The notes under the pieces: model-generated
Database searches by the model: none
Told to the model about the DNA's origin: nothing
What the model saw: the letters and a program-made list of their open reading frames with translations, nothing else
Part shown: positions 24,030 through 33,476 of the stretch, piece after piece
Numbering within the stretch: the stretch's first letter is position 1
Layout: every line of letters starts with the position of its first letter
Source: Fervidobacterium_A thailandense
Lineage (GTDB): Bacteria > Thermotogota > Thermotogae > Thermotogales > Fervidobacteriaceae
Length of the DNA stretch: 64,000 bases
Assembly: GCF_041505935.1 (NCBI RefSeq)
Contig: NZ_CP140110.1
Strand: one strand, 5' to 3'
Program-made: the position numbers and the translations under genes

Positions 24030-25973
24030 ATGGAGATACTGGGGAACGAGGGGTATCTCAACAGGGATAGCAGCGTCGTTGAAAGGTTCGTGAGATTACT
24101 CTTGTCGGAGAACGAAGTCTCGCTGGCGAGAAACTTGTTAAACTCGCTTGGTGAGGAGTACTCGCACCTACTTCTGGAACTTGAACTGAAAGTTGGGAAT
24201 TACAAAAGAGCCGTGGAGATCTTCAACTTGCTGCCCGAAGAGAAAAAGCAGAATTATCTCCACCTTATTGAAGCGGCCGAGCAGGGTGCCCAGGACGTGG
24301 TTGCAAGCCTCGAGAAGGTACTTTCAAACCTTTACAACGAGAACTATCCCCTCGCTTACGCGGAGCTTCAACGCCTAAAGCGCGAGTTTCCCCAGGTGGT
24401 TGAAGTCATCGCACTGGAGATATTTACGGCGCTGAAACGGGGAGACAAGAAACGTGCACGTTCGCTTGCAGAGATCCTCAGGAAACTCGACAGAACGCAT
24501 CCTATACTTTCAAAGGTAGAATCAAAGCCTTCCTTAACAAACTTACTACTTCCGGTGGTTGCGATCGCTCTATTGATTATCGTCCTGCTGAACTTACTTG
24601 TTTCGTTGAACATTTATTGGAGGTCCCCTGCAGTATCGCTGAACAAGTTAGAATCCGAGATTGCGGTTGTCTCGCGAAACATGCAAGCAATCAGAGACGT
24701 ACTTACAATTGTTGAAAGGAAGCTTTCAGCTTTAGAAGAAACAGTTTCCAAAACTCAAACTACGGCGAACGAAAATGTTGCGGACTTGAACGTTGAGGAT
24801 AAACTGGCATCGATTTTGAAGTACTTAGAACTTGCCAGCGAAAAGATCGACAAAGTATTGGAAAATCAACGCCAGCTTTCGATGTTAAGCAGGGTTGAAG
24901 TCGTGAGGAATGCGGATACCAAAGAACTAGAGAGGATTTATGCCGAAGTGAGTAACATTGCAAGTTTGTACAGGTCGATGAACAGCCGAATCGAAACGTT
25001 ACTCAGGTTGACCAACAGCTTGGCATTACGGCTCTCTGGAGAACGCACGGATCCAGAGATCCGAAGTATGCTCGCAAAGCTTGAGGAGCTTTCGAAAAAG
25101 CTCGTTGAACGTCTCGAAGCATTTGAGGATCCGTCACGGCTTGTAGAGAAGTTTACAGAGCAAATCGAAAACCTGAGAGGGTCGCAGGCAGATCTCCTCT
25201 CCAGGCTCGAAGTCTTGAGGGCAACCGTCGAAAAATTGGGAATGAAAGTTGAGGCTATTCAGTCAGCTCAAAGCACACAAAATCCGCAGAGCTGGGGAAG
25301 TGCGGTGGAGCCTGTTACCGTTTCCGGTGTTCCGAATGTTCCGAGCGTTTCACACATGTCAACAGTTCCGAACGCGGTGGAGACTACCACCGTTCGTTCG
25401 AGCGAAACAACGTTGGATTCGGAATTACGATTACTCAGTCGGGAAGTGCGGGCGCTCAAGAAAGAGTTGGAGTCAATCTCATCGATGGTGAAATCTTCCC
25501 AGGTAGGATTCGAAAGAATTGCCGAGTTAGAGTCGACTGTCAAGGAGCTTTATCAAAGGTTGTTGCAACTTGATGCGAAGGCCACGGTAACTCTAAATTC
25601 CGGTACAAATACCTCAGCTACATCGGAAAAGGCGGTGTCTGATGGTAAGTCGGCCGCAGCGGATTCGAGACAGGTACAGGCGGAAGTTAGGAAGGCCATC
25701 GAAGAGACGAAGGATTTACGAGAACTTTTCATCCTTGGATTAAGGTATTACTCGAACTACTTTTACGAAGCGAGTGCCAGGATATTTGAGTATCTGGCGG
25801 ACATGCTTGACGGTATCGATATCTACTTCGGTGAGGATGTTTATTATTACCTCATTTCCTCCCATTTGAAACTCGGTCAGGTTGATACGGCAAAGAAGTA
25901 CTTTGAAAAGTACGTCGAAAAGTATCCATCGGGTGATTATGTCAAAGAGTTGGAGATGTATTTGAAAAAGTAA
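24030..25973 (+). CDS. Membrane protein with TPR and long coiled-coil regions, unknown
   Basis: 647 residues. A cytoplasmic helical N-terminus of about 165 residues with TPR-like pairs (LLLELELKVGNYKRAVEIFNLLPE), one membrane segment at about 170-197, and then some 250 residues of heptad-rich coiled coil. A T/S/V-rich linker lies near 425-460, more coiled coil follows, and a C-terminal TPR-like domain (DLRELFILGLRYYSNYFYEASARIFEYLADM) closes the chain, similar in style to YbgF/CpoB. I do not recognise the whole. It might bridge inner and outer membrane or organise a complex. ATG with GGGGG upstream. Confidence 0.7.
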   Translation: MEILGNEGYLNRDSSVVERFVRLLLSENEVSLARNLLNSLGEEYSHLLLELELKVGNYKRAVEIFNLLPEEKKQNYLHLIEAAEQGAQDVVASLEKVLSNLYNENYPLAYAELQRLKREFPQVVEVIALEIFTALKRGDKKRARSLAEILRKLDRTHPILSKVESKPSLTNLLLPVVAIALLIIVLLNLLVSLNIYWRSPAVSLNKLESEIAVVSRNMQAIRDVLTIVERKLSALEETVSKTQTTANENVADLNVEDKLASILKYLELASEKIDKVLENQRQLSMLSRVEVVRNADTKELERIYAEVSNIASLYRSMNSRIETLLRLTNSLALRLSGERTDPEIRSMLAKLEELSKKLVERLEAFEDPSRLVEKFTEQIENLRGSQADLLSRLEVLRATVEKLGMKVEAIQSAQSTQNPQSWGSAVEPVTVSGVPNVPSVSHMSTVPNAVETTTVRSSETTLDSELRLLSREVRALKKELESISSMVKSSQVGFERIAELESTVKELYQRLLQLDAKATVTLNSGTNTSATSEKAVSDGKSAAADSRQVQAEVRKAIEETKDLRELFILGLRYYSNYFYEASARIFEYLADMLDGIDIYFGEDVYYYLISSHLKLGQVDTAKKYFEKYVEKYPSGDYVKELEMYLKK

Positions 25974-26001
25974 GACATTAAGTTGGTGAGGAGTGATCAA
26001 G

Positions 26002-26919
26002 TTGTACGTTAAAGAAATAAAACCAGCTGAGTTCGATTTTCTTCCGCTGGACTGGACGGGGGTTTTTGGTAACACGAATCCCTTGATTGTCGAGATTGGT
26101 TTTGGGAGTGGTGAGTACTTACTTGAACTTGCCAAAAGGTATCCGGAGAAGAATTTTGTTGGATTTGAGGTTTCTATCACGTCGATGAAGAAGGCGAACA
26201 ACAGGTTAAAGGATTTGAACAATGTGCGATTAGTTATAACGGATGCACGGTTCGGTATGAGGGAGTTTTTCGGGCCCAGGACGGTTGAGAAAGTCATTAT
26301 GAACTTCCCAGTTCCTTGGGACAAGAAGTCTCACGAGCGCAGACGTGTGATCGTGCCCGAATTTTTCGACACGTTGGCCAACGTCTTAGTCGATGGGGGT
26401 ACGTTCGAACTTGCCACAGATGTGAGATGGTACGCGGAACGCACGATCGAAACTGGGGTTGAGAAGGGATACTTTGAACTTGTCGAGTTTGTGGAGAACC
26501 CCGACAGGGAAGTGAAAACGCGCTACGAAAGGAAATGGCTCAGCTACGGACGGGACATATACTCCGTAACGCTCAGGAAGGTAAAACACGTGGAAGTGGA
26601 AAGGTTGATAGGAGGGCATCACGAAATGCCGCACATAAAATGTCAGGTTGACGAATCCAAATTCTCCGAGTTGCCGGGGAAAGTCTTCAAAGAAGGAGCT
26701 AAGGTTGTTGTGATAAAGGGCGTATACAAGTCCGTTGACGGTGGTGCTTACATTCTCAAGGTGATTTCAGCTGACGGGGATTTCCAGCAACACTATTACC
26801 TTGTGGCCTATCCCGACGAGGGTGAATGGATAATCAAACTGGACAGTGCGTCAAATCCGTACAGAACACCAGCAGTCAAATGGTCCGTTAAGGCGATAGC
26901 TAAGTTCGTAGGTGAATAG
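26002..26919 (+). CDS. trmB: tRNA (guanine-N7-)-methyltransferase, extended form
   Basis: About 305 residues. SAM-binding motif VEIGFGSGEYLLELAKRYP, GFEVSITSMKKA, and the catalytic region NFPVPWDKKSHERRRVI near 105; ELATDVRWY is a further family block. It methylates G46 of tRNA. The protein is about 90 residues longer than E. coli TrmB; the extra C-terminal domain (from about residue 205, EMPHIKCQVDESKFSELPGK onward) resembles the extension of other thermophile TrmBs. The TTG at 26002 has GGAG 8 nt upstream; GTG at 25993 abuts that site. Confidence 0.9.
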   Translation: MYVKEIKPAEFDFLPLDWTGVFGNTNPLIVEIGFGSGEYLLELAKRYPEKNFVGFEVSITSMKKANNRLKDLNNVRLVITDARFGMREFFGPRTVEKVIMNFPVPWDKKSHERRRVIVPEFFDTLANVLVDGGTFELATDVRWYAERTIETGVEKGYFELVEFVENPDREVKTRYERKWLSYGRDIYSVTLRKVKHVEVERLIGGHHEMPHIKCQVDESKFSELPGKVFKEGAKVVVIKGVYKSVDGGAYILKVISADGDFQQHYYLVAYPDEGEWIIKLDSASNPYRTPAVKWSVKAIAKFVGE

Positions 26920-26950
26920 GCGATTTCAAAATCATTAGAGGGTGAGAAGC

Positions 26951-27925
26951 GTGAAGTATTTCGTTCTTGGTGCGGGTAGCTGGGGTTGTACCATTGCACA
27001 ACTTCTTAAAGAAAATGGACGCGAGGTCTTACTGTGGGCACACAACCGCGAGTTGGCGGAACGTTTGAATCGTCAAAAACGAATGCCACACGTTCCGGAC
27101 ATCGAGCTCCGAGTTGACGTGACGGACGATATATCGCTTGGGAAAGAGTTCGATGTGTTGGTAATTGCCACTCCTGTTCAGTACATTCGTAGCGTCCTTG
27201 AGAGAATAGATTTCACACCAAAGGTAGTCCTGAATTTGTCGAAAGGCATTGAAATAGGAACAGGAAAACGTGTCTCGGAGATAGTTGGTGAGTTTTTTAA
27301 AACGGAATACGCGGTTCTTTCCGGACCGTCTCACGCGGAAGAGGTGGCCAGGAAATTACCGACGGCCGTCGTTGTGTGCGGGGCACGCAGCGAGGAATTT
27401 CAGAGGGATTTTTCGAACGACTACTTTAGGGTCTACACACACGACGATGTTGTTGGTGTGGAGCTTGCTGGCGCGCTGAAGAACATCATTGCGATCGCGG
27501 CCGGTATACTCGACGGTATCGGAGGCTGGGATAACGCAAAGGCGGCGTTAATTACGCGAGGACTTTACGAAATGATGAAGTTCGGCCTCCAGTTCGGTGC
27601 CAAGCCGGTAACGTTTATGGGACTGGCGGGTCTTGGAGACCTTGTGGTTACCTGCAACAGTAAACACAGCCGCAACAGGCGGTACGGGGAGATGCTCACC
27701 AAAGAGTTCGATCCGATCCAGCTACTCGAGGCGAGTACGGAAGTTGTCGAAGGAGCGTACACTTGTAAGGCGGTTATTGAACGGTTCGGTTCCGTGATCG
27801 ACATGCCAATTACGAAAGAAGTGTACGAAATCATATACCATCGTAAACATCCGATAGATTCCATAAGGACATTGATGAGCAGGAGTTTAAAAATGGAGTT
27901 TCCAAATCTGGGAGGTACGGTATGA
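26951..27925 (+). CDS. gpsA: NAD(P)-dependent glycerol-3-phosphate dehydrogenase
   Basis: About 324 residues. The Rossmann motif VLGAGSWGCTIAQLL opens the protein; LSGPSHAEEVARKLPTA and GALKNIIAIAAGILDGIGGWDNAKAALITRG carry the catalytic lysine and substrate-binding residues, and GLAGLGDLVVTCNSKHSRNRR is the C-terminal signature. It makes sn-glycerol 3-phosphate for lipids. GTG at 26951 is chosen with GAGG about 9 nt upstream. It overlaps mazG by 4 nt. Confidence 0.95.
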   Translation: MKYFVLGAGSWGCTIAQLLKENGREVLLWAHNRELAERLNRQKRMPHVPDIELRVDVTDDISLGKEFDVLVIATPVQYIRSVLERIDFTPKVVLNLSKGIEIGTGKRVSEIVGEFFKTEYAVLSGPSHAEEVARKLPTAVVVCGARSEEFQRDFSNDYFRVYTHDDVVGVELAGALKNIIAIAAGILDGIGGWDNAKAALITRGLYEMMKFGLQFGAKPVTFMGLAGLGDLVVTCNSKHSRNRRYGEMLTKEFDPIQLLEASTEVVEGAYTCKAVIERFGSVIDMPITKEVYEIIYHRKHPIDSIRTLMSRSLKMEFPNLGGTV

Positions 27926-28710
27926 GCAAACACGGCAAAGGAAAACTCGGTGAAGTTTTCGAACGGCTTGTAGAAGTGATGGAGCGGTTACGAAGTCCGG
28001 AAGGTTGCGAGTGGGATAGGGCCCAAACCCACGAAAGTCTGAAACCGTATCTGATCGAGGAAGCTTACGAAGTTTTGAACGCAATCGATTCCGGTGACGA
28101 TGAGGAACTGAAAGAGGAACTGGGGGATGTTCTGCTTCAGGTGATCTTTCATGCCCAAATTGCCGCTGAACGCGGAGCTTTTGACATAAAGGACGTGATC
28201 GAAGTACTGACGGAAAAACTCATCAGACGCCATCCACACGTCTTCGGTGATGCGCAAGGTTATTCGTACGCACGCTGGGAGGAGATAAAGGCCAAAGAGA
28301 AGGGACAGAAAAAGAGGACGAGTATCGGTGACGTTAACCACGCGCTTCCCGGCTTGTCACTGGCAAGGCGTGTCCAAGAAAATGCGGCGGGAGTGGGATT
28401 CGATTGGACAAGAATCGAAGACGTTTGGAGCAAGGTACACGAGGAGATCGAGGAGTTGAAGAACACCAAAAGCTACGAGGAGATCGAGGAAGAACTTGGG
28501 GATCTGATATTCGCGATAGTTAACCTTTCGAGGTTCTTAAACGTCGATCCTGAAACGGCAGTTAGGAAAGCAACCGAAAAGTTCATTCAACGCTTCGAGA
28601 AGATGGAGCGTCTAATAGAAATGGACGGCAAAAAATTGGAAGAACTGCCGTTGGAAGTGCTTGATCAGTACTGGGAACTTGCGAAAGAGCAGCAAGAGTC
28701 AAAAGAGTGA
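27922..28710 (+). CDS. mazG: Nucleoside triphosphate pyrophosphohydrolase MazG
   Basis: 262 residues with the usual two MazG domains. The first has EGCEWDRAQTHESLKPYLIEEAYEVLNAI and EELGDVLLQVIFHA; the second has EEIEELKN and EEELGDLIFAIVNLSRFL. The KRRTSI-like linker and ALPGLSLARRVQENAAGVGFDW are typical. It hydrolyses non-canonical or excess NTPs to NMP and PPi. ATG overlaps the gpsA stop (ATGA), with GGAGG 6 nt upstream. Confidence 0.94.
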   Translation: MSKHGKGKLGEVFERLVEVMERLRSPEGCEWDRAQTHESLKPYLIEEAYEVLNAIDSGDDEELKEELGDVLLQVIFHAQIAAERGAFDIKDVIEVLTEKLIRRHPHVFGDAQGYSYARWEEIKAKEKGQKKRTSIGDVNHALPGLSLARRVQENAAGVGFDWTRIEDVWSKVHEEIEELKNTKSYEEIEEELGDLIFAIVNLSRFLNVDPETAVRKATEKFIQRFEKMERLIEMDGKKLEELPLEVLDQYWELAKEQQESKE

Positions 28711-28728
28711 GGGGAGAAGAAGAAGCGG

Positions 28729-29430
28729 ATGTACGTGTACGGTAGGAACGTGCTAAAGGAGTTGCTCGAGTCCACACATCCGGTGAAGATGGTCTATTTC
28801 TCCGAAAGCCACGATCACGAACTTGAGGAACTCATTGAACGCGTGCGTGAGAGGAAGATACCGCACACAGTTGTTCCAAAGAACGTTCTAAAGAGGTTGT
28901 GTGGTGAAGAGAAGAACCAGGGTGTGGTTATCGATATAGGAGAATTTTCCTACGCGGACGAGAACGAACTACCGGACAATCCGTTCGTCGTTCTTCTGGA
29001 CCAAGTACAGGATCCGCAAAACTTAGGTGCGATCGTGCGGAGTGCCGTTGCCGCCGGTGTGGATATGGTCGTTTTAACCAAAGACAACAGTGTGCACGTG
29101 ACACCGGGTGCGGTGAAAGCGTCGGCGGGTACAGTCTTCAGGATCCCGATCGCGATTACGGTGAACTTGGGACGTTACATAGAAAAACTCAAATCGAAGG
29201 GGATTTGGGTCTATGGTGCGGACGCGAAGGGAGAGAACTTCTGGAAGGTTGATTTAAGAAGACCCTTGGCAGTTGTGTTTGGTAACGAGGGTAGTGGACT
29301 CAGACCCCTCGTTAAGGAGAAGTGCGACGCGCTCATCTCGATTCCGATGAAAAATCCTATAGATTCTCTCAACGTTTCTGTAAGTGCGGGTATCATACTT
29401 TTCGAGGTGTTGAGAAGAGAGTTGAGCTGA
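28729..29430 (+). CDS. SpoU/TrmH-family 2'-O-ribose RNA methyltransferase (RlmB-like)
   Basis: 233 residues. An N-terminal substrate-binding domain (MYVYGRNVLKELLES...) precedes the SPOUT knot with its three motifs: LLDQVQDPQNLGAIVRSA, VVFGNEGSGLRPLV and SIPMKNPIDSLNVSVSAGI. The family methylates 23S rRNA (RlmB, G2251) or tRNA (TrmH). The N-terminal domain favours RlmB, but the exact site is not certain. It ends directly next to the following ATG (TGAATG). Confidence 0.92.
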   Translation: MYVYGRNVLKELLESTHPVKMVYFSESHDHELEELIERVRERKIPHTVVPKNVLKRLCGEEKNQGVVIDIGEFSYADENELPDNPFVVLLDQVQDPQNLGAIVRSAVAAGVDMVVLTKDNSVHVTPGAVKASAGTVFRIPIAITVNLGRYIEKLKSKGIWVYGADAKGENFWKVDLRRPLAVVFGNEGSGLRPLVKEKCDALISIPMKNPIDSLNVSVSAGIILFEVLRRELS

Positions 29431-29922
29431 ATGCTTATCTTAGCTGGATCACCTCTTATCTTTCACGAGTACGACGCTGAAATGTTCATCACGACTGATG
29501 TGAGGGAATACAACTTCAACGCTCCCTACACGTTGTATTACGATGGTGGTAAGGTCCTGGTCTACCACTACAACTTGCTCAAGACGTTCGTTGATACCGT
29601 CGCCGATCTGAAGATCGACGATATTATCATGCGTATCCTCGTTGGAAAGGAAATAGGTGTGGCCGAGAATTACGTGCGACTGGTACCGGATGTGTTTTTG
29701 TGCTTCGAGAAGACGAGTTATCCTTCCAAGTTTTTTTACCGCAAGGCCCAAATGTGGGTCGGTTCTCAGATTTCTGGGAGGGACGTGTTCGGTACGATAG
29801 TTTACAACGGAGTAGCTAATCGTATGCTCTTTTCGACGAAAGCCGATAACGGGATCGTTTTCGAAGGAACGAGTCACGCTATTTTCGAACTGACACGATC
29901 CGACAAACGTCAAAGGGTTTAG
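29431..29922 (+). CDS. Protein of unknown function
   Basis: 163 residues, mixed alpha/beta, no signal peptide or membrane segment. Recognisable only as regular secondary structure: an N-terminal strand (MLILAGSPLIFHEYDAEMFITT), a helix with LLKTFVDTVADLKIDDIIMRILVGK, and a strand-rich C-terminal half. The start codon follows the previous stop directly and its stop lies 16 nt before the THUMP methyltransferase, so it is embedded in an RNA-modification/nucleotide-housekeeping operon. Its role is unknown. Confidence 0.75.
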   Translation: MLILAGSPLIFHEYDAEMFITTDVREYNFNAPYTLYYDGGKVLVYHYNLLKTFVDTVADLKIDDIIMRILVGKEIGVAENYVRLVPDVFLCFEKTSYPSKFFYRKAQMWVGSQISGRDVFGTIVYNGVANRMLFSTKADNGIVFEGTSHAIFELTRSDKRQRV

Positions 29923-29938
29923 GTCTAAAGTTGAGATT

Positions 29939-31015
29939 ATGCGTACGTTCGTTGCACTGTGTTCAGCCGGTTTGGAGGGTGCGATTGCCTCGGAGCTGAA
30001 AAGTAAAAACTACAAGATAACGTACTCTTCCTCGGGAAGAGTATTTTTCTTGGCCGATATCTCCGACGTGCCAAAGCTAAATTTGCAGCTCAAGACCGCT
30101 GACAGGGTTACTCTACTTGTAAGCTCCGCAAAAGTCGAGACGTTCGATGACCTCTTCGAAGCCGTTCGCGGTGCGGACTTGAGGGATCTTGTTGAACGAA
30201 ACGCCAGGCTTGTTGTGAAGAAGGTCAAGGTGACCAACTCTAGGTTGAGCGCGAAAGGTGCCATCGCGTCAGTAGTCAAAAAGGCTTTGGTTGACAATTT
30301 GGGTGGGACGAACGAGACCGGCGCAACTTACGAATTCATAGTGATACTCAAGGATGATCAACTCTTTCTCTTGCTCGATACGAGTGGCGAATCGCTGAGC
30401 AAGAGAGGCTACAGGTTGAGGAGCGGAGCAGCACCTTTGCGCGAAACTATCGCCGCGAGTTTGATTGTACTTTCAAGATGGAGGTACTACCAACTGCCTT
30501 TGTACGATCCTTTTTGCGGTAGTGGCACGATTCCGATAGAAGCGGCCCTGATAGATGTGCCGAACTACAGGCGCGCCTTTGCCTCGGAAAGGTGGAAGTG
30601 CCTTTCGCAAATTTGGAAGACCGAGAAGAAAGCGGCAGAGCGGCTCGCTATCGAGGTTATTAGAAAGGTGGCCAAAGAGACTCGCATCCACGGTAGCGAT
30701 GTGGATTGCGAAGTAATCAATGTAGCCGTTGAAAACGCGAGGCGTGCTGGAGTTTCCGTGAACTTTTTATGTGCCGATTTTCGAGGTCTTCCAACTGTCC
30801 ACGAAAAAGTTTACGTTGTATCGAACCTGCCGTACGGTCAGCGATTGACGGACGATGTGCTAAGTTACATCGATGTTTTGAGGAAGAAGTTCCCAAACGG
30901 CTTTTTTTATCTGCTTCATCCCTCCGGGGATTTCGAGAATTATTTTGGGAAGGCCACGAAGAAATTCCGCTTTCAGAACAGCGGAATCTGGACCTACCTT
31001 TACATGTATTACTGA
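29939..31015 (+). CDS. THUMP-domain class I RNA methyltransferase (RlmL N-terminal/Trm-like)
   Basis: 358 residues. N-terminal ferredoxin-like and THUMP region (MRTFVALCSAGLEGAIASELKS ... RVTLLVSSAKVETFDDLFEAV) is followed by a Rossmann methyltransferase with YDPFCGSGTIPIEAA, HGSDVDCEVINVAVENARRAG, and the catalytic SNLPYGQRL (N-[LP]-P-Y). This is the RlmL/YpsC layout, acting on N2 of guanosine in 23S rRNA or tRNA. The target base is not determined by the sequence alone. ATG start, 16 nt after the previous stop. Confidence 0.9.
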   Translation: MRTFVALCSAGLEGAIASELKSKNYKITYSSSGRVFFLADISDVPKLNLQLKTADRVTLLVSSAKVETFDDLFEAVRGADLRDLVERNARLVVKKVKVTNSRLSAKGAIASVVKKALVDNLGGTNETGATYEFIVILKDDQLFLLLDTSGESLSKRGYRLRSGAAPLRETIAASLIVLSRWRYYQLPLYDPFCGSGTIPIEAALIDVPNYRRAFASERWKCLSQIWKTEKKAAERLAIEVIRKVAKETRIHGSDVDCEVINVAVENARRAGVSVNFLCADFRGLPTVHEKVYVVSNLPYGQRLTDDVLSYIDVLRKKFPNGFFYLLHPSGDFENYFGKATKKFRFQNSGIWTYLYMYY

Positions 31016-31060
31016 CAAATTTCCTTTCGGTCAACACCCTGTGTGTGAAGGGGTGTGGGG

Positions 31061-33400
31061 ATGCTCTTAATTGAGGAATTCCTGGATAACTGCTATGAAC
31101 TGGCTCGCAAAATTTCCGAGGAGAATCTCAGAGCGCTAATCGAATACGTTGAAGAAAGCGTCGATAGGATCGATGATCCGTTACTTTCGGATCCGGTCGT
31201 TCAGAAGAAGATTCAAGATTTCGCTGATTACATCACGAAGGCCAAGGATCTCCCGATCGAGCGAGGACTTAGACGTTTGTCAAACGTACCCGGGATGGTG
31301 GAGCGTTTCAAGAATGAGCACTTGGTGAGTGATGTTGGATGTCCAGGGGCCGACGTGGTGCGTAAAAATCCGGCAACGGCAATAAAGTACGCCAAAGGTG
31401 TTGGTCCAAGTCGTGAAAAGCTTTTGAAAAAGCTTGGGATAGAGACGATCTGGGACTTGGTGAATTACTTCCCCCGAGATTACGAGGACAGGCGAAAGGT
31501 AATTCCACTTGGTTATGTGAGGGAGGACGAGAAGGTAACAACCAAGGGGGTTATACGGAACGTCGAGAAGGTTGTTAAGGGAGAACTCTCGATTGTCAGT
31601 GCCCTGCTCCAGGATGGGATAAGCCAGATCGTCCTCAAGTGGTTCAACCAGGACTTTAAAGAGTTGGAGTTGCGCCAACTCATCGGCAAAGAAGTTTACG
31701 TAACCGGAACTGCGAAGAGAGGATTCTTCGGGGCACTCGAAATGCAAAATCCGGAGGTAATGGTTAGTGACTCTCCTGAGCGTGTGATACTTCCAGTATA
31801 TTCCCTGACCGAGAACCTCTCGCAAAAGACCTTGAGGAAGATCGTTCAAGATAACCTCGACGCGGTCTGCAGTTTGGAAGATACGATACCTGAGGAAATC
31901 AAGAGACACCGAAAGCTGATAGACCTGCGTAAGGCCTATGTGGGTATGCACTTTCCAAAGAGCATGTATCATTTGAAAGCTTCGAGGACGCGCTTAGCCT
32001 ACGAAGAGTTACTGCTCTTCCAGATAGCCCTCTTTCTTTCCAGAAAAACGATGGATAACATCGGTGGTATCGAGAAACATTTTTCCGGCGAGTTGGCGAG
32101 ACGTTTCATCGAAACCTTACCGTTCAAGCTTACCAACGCACAAAAACGTGCGCATGAGGAAATAAGACGGGATTTGAGAAGTCCAAAACCCATGAACAGG
32201 CTCTTACAAGGTGATGTGGGTAGTGGTAAAACGCTGGTGGCCGAGCTTGCGATCATCGACAACTACGAGGCTGGATACCAGAGCGCCTTCATGGTACCTA
32301 CCTCGATCCTGGCTATCCAGCACTATCAAAAACTTTACCAGCACCTGGAAGAACTGGGGATAAAAGTCGCGCTTCTCATCGGTTCCACGAGTCAGCGGGA
32401 AAAGGAAAATATAAAGTTTGGCCTGAAGAACGGGAGTATAGACGTGGTCGTCGGCACACACGCGCTCATACAAGAGGACGTGCATTTTGCAAAACTCGGA
32501 CTTGTGGTCATTGACGAACAGCACAGGTTCGGTGTTAAGCAACGCGAGGAACTTATCTCCAAGGGTAAGGTTGTCGATACTTTGATTATGACCGCCACAC
32601 CGATTCCCAGGACGCTCTCGCTAACCATGTACGGTGATCTGGATGTTTCCATCATCGACGAGATGCCACCGGGAAGAAAAGAAGTAAAAACCTTCACGTT
32701 ACGGCACACGCGTGTGAAAGACGTCTACGAGTTTGTGAGAACACAAGTTTTGGAAAAGGGAGACCAGGCTTATATCGTTTATCCACTCATCGAACAATCG
32801 GACCAAATAAATGCGAAAGCGGCCGAGGAAATGTACGAAAAGCTGGCGAAAGACGTTTTTCCGGAAATACCTATGGGACTGTTGCACGGAAGGATGTCGG
32901 ACTACGAAAAGAGCGAAGTCATGAGCAAGTTTGTCCGTGGAGAGGTGAAGATCCTCGTTTCGACATCGGTTATTGAGGTTGGGGTTGACGTACCGAATGC
33001 CACGATAATGGTCATCGAAAACGCGGAGCGGTTTGGGTTGGCGCAACTTCACCAGCTACGTGGTCGAGTTGGGCGTGGTGAAAAACAGAGCTATTGTTTT
33101 CTCATCGTTAGTGAGGCGGGCGAGGAGGCCTGGGAACGACTTCAGTTCTTCGCCAGCACGACGGATGGTTTCAAAATTGCCGAGTACGATTTGAAACTCA
33201 GGGGGCCTGGTGAATTCTTCGGAACGCGTCAACACGGGTTACCGGAATTCAAAGTGGCAGACATCTTGAGAGATGCACAACTGATACTCATGGCGAGGGA
33301 AGATGCGAAACGCATTGTTGAAAATTACGGTGATAGCGCTATAATTCAAAAAGTGTTCGAACTATACGGCGATAGGATTAAACTTTTGGATATTGGGTAA
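31061..33400 (+). CDS. recG: ATP-dependent DNA helicase RecG
   Basis: About 779 residues. The OB-fold wedge domain (KVTTKGVIRNVEKVVKG) precedes helicase motifs in order: LLQGDVGSGKTLVAELA (Walker A), VVIDEQHRFG (DEQH box), TATPIPRTLSLTMYGDLDVSIIDEMPPGR, STSVIEVGVDVPNATIMVIENAERFGLAQLHQLRGRVGRG, then the C-terminal TRG-like region. RecG remodels stalled forks and Holliday junctions. The N-terminal about 110 residues form the extra Thermotoga-type helical domain. ATG at 31061 has AGGGG 7 nt upstream. Last gene of the long plus-strand run. Confidence 0.96.
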   Translation: MLLIEEFLDNCYELARKISEENLRALIEYVEESVDRIDDPLLSDPVVQKKIQDFADYITKAKDLPIERGLRRLSNVPGMVERFKNEHLVSDVGCPGADVVRKNPATAIKYAKGVGPSREKLLKKLGIETIWDLVNYFPRDYEDRRKVIPLGYVREDEKVTTKGVIRNVEKVVKGELSIVSALLQDGISQIVLKWFNQDFKELELRQLIGKEVYVTGTAKRGFFGALEMQNPEVMVSDSPERVILPVYSLTENLSQKTLRKIVQDNLDAVCSLEDTIPEEIKRHRKLIDLRKAYVGMHFPKSMYHLKASRTRLAYEELLLFQIALFLSRKTMDNIGGIEKHFSGELARRFIETLPFKLTNAQKRAHEEIRRDLRSPKPMNRLLQGDVGSGKTLVAELAIIDNYEAGYQSAFMVPTSILAIQHYQKLYQHLEELGIKVALLIGSTSQREKENIKFGLKNGSIDVVVGTHALIQEDVHFAKLGLVVIDEQHRFGVKQREELISKGKVVDTLIMTATPIPRTLSLTMYGDLDVSIIDEMPPGRKEVKTFTLRHTRVKDVYEFVRTQVLEKGDQAYIVYPLIEQSDQINAKAAEEMYEKLAKDVFPEIPMGLLHGRMSDYEKSEVMSKFVRGEVKILVSTSVIEVGVDVPNATIMVIENAERFGLAQLHQLRGRVGRGEKQSYCFLIVSEAGEEAWERLQFFASTTDGFKIAEYDLKLRGPGEFFGTRQHGLPEFKVADILRDAQLILMAREDAKRIVENYGDSAIIQKVFELYGDRIKLLDIG

Positions 33401-33421
33401 TCCCGACTTACATGTTATAAT
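33393..33421 (+). promoter_or_regulatory. Promoter of gcvH
   Basis: TTGGGT at 33393-33398, a 17-nt spacer ending TGT, and TATAAT at 33416-33421; the -35 overlaps the last codons of recG. Confidence 0.7.
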
Positions 33422-33476
33422 TCAAAATGGTTGAGTTGCAGTCCCACGAAAATCTTGGAAAGGAGATGGTGGAGAG

